Assembly: GCA_019117325.1 (NCBI GenBank)
Contig: DWZY01000346.1
Location: forward strand, 1-7,031
Reading direction: 5' to 3'
Length of the DNA stretch: 7,031 nucleotides
From: Candidatus Brevibacterium intestinigallinarum
GTDB lineage: Bacteria; Actinomycetota; Actinomycetes; Actinomycetales; Brevibacteriaceae
Positions within the stretch are counted from its first letter, which is position 1, and each line of letters opens with the position of its first letter. Below, one piece after another: positions 4,715 to 7,031 of this stretch. Below the pieces are notes generated by a model. The model had not been told where the DNA came from, ran no database searches, and worked only from the letters and a program-made list of their open reading frames with translations. Position numbers and translations under genes: made by a program.

Positions 4715-7031
4715 ATGAACCCCGGCGCGAGGGTCGCGGCGGCGGTCCCCTGGAGCACCGCCCCCGGCGGCCTCGACTCGATCGCTCACGACCTGCGCGC
4801 TATGCGCAGCGCGGCGGGTGATCCGTCCTTCGCGGAGGTCGCCCGGCGGATCGCGGCGGCCCGTGCCGCCCGCGGCGTGCCCGCGCACGAGCGCCGCATG
4901 CCCCGCAGCACCCTCTACGACTGCTTCCAGGACGGCCGGCGCCGCATCGACTCCGACGCGGTCGTGGAGATCGCGCTGGCCCTGGGGCTGCCCGCACGTC
5001 TGCGAGCGGACTGGTCGGCACGGATCCACGCGGCCCGTGCCGCCACGGACGGGGCCGAGGTCGCGACCGCCCGCAGCGACCTGCCCGCACCCGTCGACAC
5101 GTTCACGGGGCGGACCGAGGTCCTCGCCCGCATCGCCGCGCTGCTGGAGGGGACAGCAGCCCCGGACACGACCGCGGACGGGGCTGGGGCCTCGGGCGCG
5201 GTGTGGGTGACGGGCATGGCCGGTGCGGGGAAGACGCAGGTGGCCCTGCAGATAGCCCGGACCCGGCCGGGCGCGGTCCTGCTGGACCTGCGCGGTGCGC
5301 GGGCGGAGGCCGTGCCGGTCGCGCCGGACGCGGCCCAGCGGGCGCTGCTGCGCATGCTCGACCTCGCCGAGGTCGACGGCGAGGACTCCACCGCCCGCGC
5401 CCGGCGACTCCGGGAGGCCCTGCGGGAGACGGGCCGGCTCCTCGTACTGGACGACGCGCGGGACGCGGACCAGGTGGTGCGGATCGTGGGGGAGGGGGCC
5501 TCGGGGCCGGTGCTGGTGACCAGTCGGGCGGCCGCGCCCGCGGGCTGGGCGGAGGTGCCCCTGCCGGGCCTGACGGCGGACGAGACCACCGGCCTCCTGC
5601 GCGCGTTCGCGCCTGCGGACGGCGGTGCGGAGGTGACCGCGGCGGACTCCGCGCGACTGCGCGCGGTGCTGGACGGCCTGCCGCTGGCGGTGTCGCTCGT
5701 GGGTGCCCGGCTGGCGGAGCGGCCCGGCTGGACCCTGGCCGACCACGTCGACCTCATCGGCCGCCGCGTGTCCGCCGGCCGCGTCGACGCCGCCGTCGAG
5801 GCTGAGCTGGAGCTCTCCTACTCCGGCCTGCCCGAGGCCCCCAGCCGCCTGCTGCGCGGGCTCGCCTCCCTGCCGGTGGGCGAGGTGGGGCCGGAGGCCA
5901 TGGCGGCGATCCTCGACGCCGGTCCGGAGGATGCCCGGCACGCGGCCGGGGTCCTGCTCGACCGGTCCCTGGCGATCCGCCGCGGCGAGGGCCGCATCGC
6001 CCTGCACTCCCTGGTCCGCGCGTTCGCGCTGGCGAGGGCGGAGGAGACGGACCCGCCGCGGGCGCGCCGGGCAGCCTTCGGCCGAGTGGGCCAGCTGGTC
6101 ACCGACCGCGTGTGGGCCGCGTACGCGACCATCGCCCGGTCGATGGGGGACGCGCCCCGGCTGGCCGCGTTCACCTACCCGGAGCTCGACTGGACCGCCG
6201 AGGCCGCCCAGACCTGGCTGGCCGCGCACCTGGACGGGGCGCTGGCGCTCGCCCACCAGGCGCCCGAGCACGGTCACCCCGCGCTGCTCTTCCGCCTGTC
6301 CGAGGGGCTCAGCTGGTGGCTGGCGCTGGCCGGCCGCAGCGCGGAGGCGCTCACGCTGCACGAGGCGGCGGCGGACCTGGCCGCGGAGATCGGTGATGCG
6401 GACGCCCTGGCGATGGCGAGCCTCGACGCGGGGCAGATCCTGCTCCACGGGCAGAGGCCGGACGCCGCGCTCGAGCACTTCGCGCGAGCCACGCGCCTGG
6501 TGCAGGACGCGGGAGACCTGACGGACCCGGGCGTCGCGGGCGTGCTGCGGAGCATGGAGGCGATCGTCCGGATGCGCGAGGGCGACCTGGACCGCGCGGC
6601 GCAGCTGCTGCGCGAGGCCGTCGCGCTGCACGCGGAGCGCGGGGAGGACGCGCGCCTCATGTCCGCTCGGGTCAATCTGTGCGTCGTCCTCCACCTGGCC
6701 GGGCAGTCGGTGGAAGCCGCCGAGGTCGTGGAGGCAGGCCTCGAGCTGGCCGTCGCGACGGGCCACCGCATGTTCGAGTCGTACCTGCTCATCAATCGGG
6801 CGCGTCTGCGGGTCGAGGCGGGGGATGGCGAGGCCGAGGTTGGCGAGCGGGACGACAGTGCGGCAGAGGCTGGAGAGCGGGACGGGAGTGCGGCGGGTGA
6901 CCGCGGGTGGGGCGACAGTGAGGGGGCGCTCGAGGACGCCCGCGCGGCGCTCGCCCTGGCGGAGGAGCTCGACGTCGCGTATCTGCGCGCGACGGCGCAT
7001 GGTGCCGCGGCAGATGCGCTGGGGCGGATGC
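4715..7031 (+). CDS. HTH, NB-ARC (STAND) and TPR regulator, 3' end cut by the window
   Basis: An uninterrupted frame gives 772 residues and runs off the edge. Residues 21-105 resemble the divergent XRE-type helix-turn-helix domain common in actinobacteria (RMPRSTLYDCFQDGRRRI, then a helix ending ALALGLP). FTGRTEVLARIAALL (130-144) starts the NTPase: Walker A GMAGAGKT (167-174), Walker B RLLVLDDA (241-248), an arginine motif VLVTSR (266-271) and GLPLAVSLVG (321-330), in NB-ARC order. LHSLVRAFA (430-438) stands at the usual MHD motif. From about 500 on are Ala/Leu-rich helical pairs of TPR type, for example TLHEAAADLAAEIG and AAQLLREAVALHAERG. By family analogy it senses a ligand or partner through the TPRs, switches with ATP and controls DNA-bound transcription; its targets are unknown. 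The ATG lies one base after the crotonase stop (TGAGATG), suggesting translational coupling. An acidic 30-bp repeat insertion interrupts the TPR region. The long frame on the opposite strand is a shadow. Confidence 0.85.
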   Translation, partial: MNPGARVAAAVPWSTAPGGLDSIAHDLRAMRSAAGDPSFAEVARRIAAARAARGVPAHERRMPRSTLYDCFQDGRRRIDSDAVVEIALALGLPARLRADWSARIHAARAATDGAEVATARSDLPAPVDTFTGRTEVLARIAALLEGTAAPDTTADGAGASGAVWVTGMAGAGKTQVALQIARTRPGAVLLDLRGARAEAVPVAPDAAQRALLRMLDLAEVDGEDSTARARRLREALRETGRLLVLDDARDADQVVRIVGEGASGPVLVTSRAAAPAGWAEVPLPGLTADETTGLLRAFAPADGGAEVTAADSARLRAVLDGLPLAVSLVGARLAERPGWTLADHVDLIGRRVSAGRVDAAVEAELELSYSGLPEAPSRLLRGLASLPVGEVGPEAMAAILDAGPEDARHAAGVLLDRSLAIRRGEGRIALHSLVRAFALARAEETDPPRARRAAFGRVGQLVTDRVWAAYATIARSMGDAPRLAAFTYPELDWTAEAAQTWLAAHLDGALALAHQAPEHGHPALLFRLSEGLSWWLALAGRSAEALTLHEAAADLAAEIGDADALAMASLDAGQILLHGQRPDAALEHFARATRLVQDAGDLTDPGVAGVLRSMEAIVRMREGDLDRAAQLLREAVALHAERGEDARLMSARVNLCVVLHLAGQSVEAAEVVEAGLELAVATGHRMFESYLLINRARLRVEAGDGEAEVGERDDSAAEAGERDGSAAGDRGWGDSEGALEDARAALALAEELDVAYLRATAHGAAADALGRM
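6836..6895 (+). repeat. Two tandem 30-bp repeats inserted in the STAND gene
   Basis: Units 6836-6865 and 6866-6895 agree at about 25 of 30 positions and encode EVGERDDSAA and EAGERDGSAA (residues 708-727). A weaker third relative follows (GDRGWGDSEG). The encoded stretch is acidic and Gly/Ser-rich, unlike the Ala/Leu helices on either side, so it is probably a flexible loop between TPR units. Confidence 0.65.

Noticed and set aside
3814..4758. A 314-codon minus-strand frame opposite the crotonase
   Set aside because: It is a shadow of the crotonase gene: Arg/Asp/His-rich, without motifs, and it would remove the divergent promoter gap.
4415..7000. An 861-codon open frame on the minus strand opposite the crotonase end and the STAND gene
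   Set aside because: It has no recognisable domain and is rich in Arg, Gly and Pro as expected of antisense frames in GC-rich DNA. The plus strand in the same place has Walker motifs, NB-ARC order and a coherent fold.

Overview
The window is very GC-rich, with codons ending almost always in G or C and long spurious antisense frames. Together with the gene content this points to a high-GC actinobacterium. The first gene encodes an OleA-type thiolase-fold enzyme like those of Micrococcus luteus and relatives, so Micrococcales is my best guess (inference; no rRNA or other marker is present). Gene density is normal and no gap exceeds 230 bases. I see no tRNA, rRNA, CRISPR array, transposase or phage gene.

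Left part (1-1856, all minus strand): oleA, for head-to-head condensation of fatty acyl-CoAs in long-chain olefin synthesis, reads toward the left edge. A GTG start with a strong ribosome binding site overlaps its stop codon, so the next gene (by analogy an oleB-oleC fusion) probably begins in the last 21 bases. Upstream of oleA lies a 214-base gap with an AT-richer promoter-like patch, then a small serine-type dienelactone-hydrolase-family alpha/beta hydrolase.

Middle (1857-3855): a divergent gap with ten closely spaced G-tracts separates the hydrolase from a TauE/SafE-family permease, which looks leaderless. Its 3' end and the following 108 bases form a diverged tandem duplication. Convergent to it is a TM2-domain membrane protein with a Pro/Ala-rich N-terminus containing four 27-bp repeats.

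Right part (3856-7031, plus strand): a crotonase-fold protein sits behind a promoter-like hexamer, an operator-like GAACG-CT-CGTTC palindrome and a 20-bp leader repeat. One base after its stop begins a large open frame running off the right edge, with at least 772 residues: N-terminal helix-turn-helix, NB-ARC/STAND NTPase, then TPR-like helices. This is a signal-transducing regulator, apparently translationally coupled to the acyl-CoA enzyme.

Taken together, two of the six main genes handle acyl-CoA substrates, next to a permease, a hydrolase, a small membrane protein and a STAND regulator. The most distinctive items are the crotonase-STAND pair with its operator, the G-tract array, and three independent tandem-repeat expansions: in the permease 3' end, the TM2 protein and the STAND protein. 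I do not see proof of a new system. The crotonase-STAND pair is the best candidate for one.
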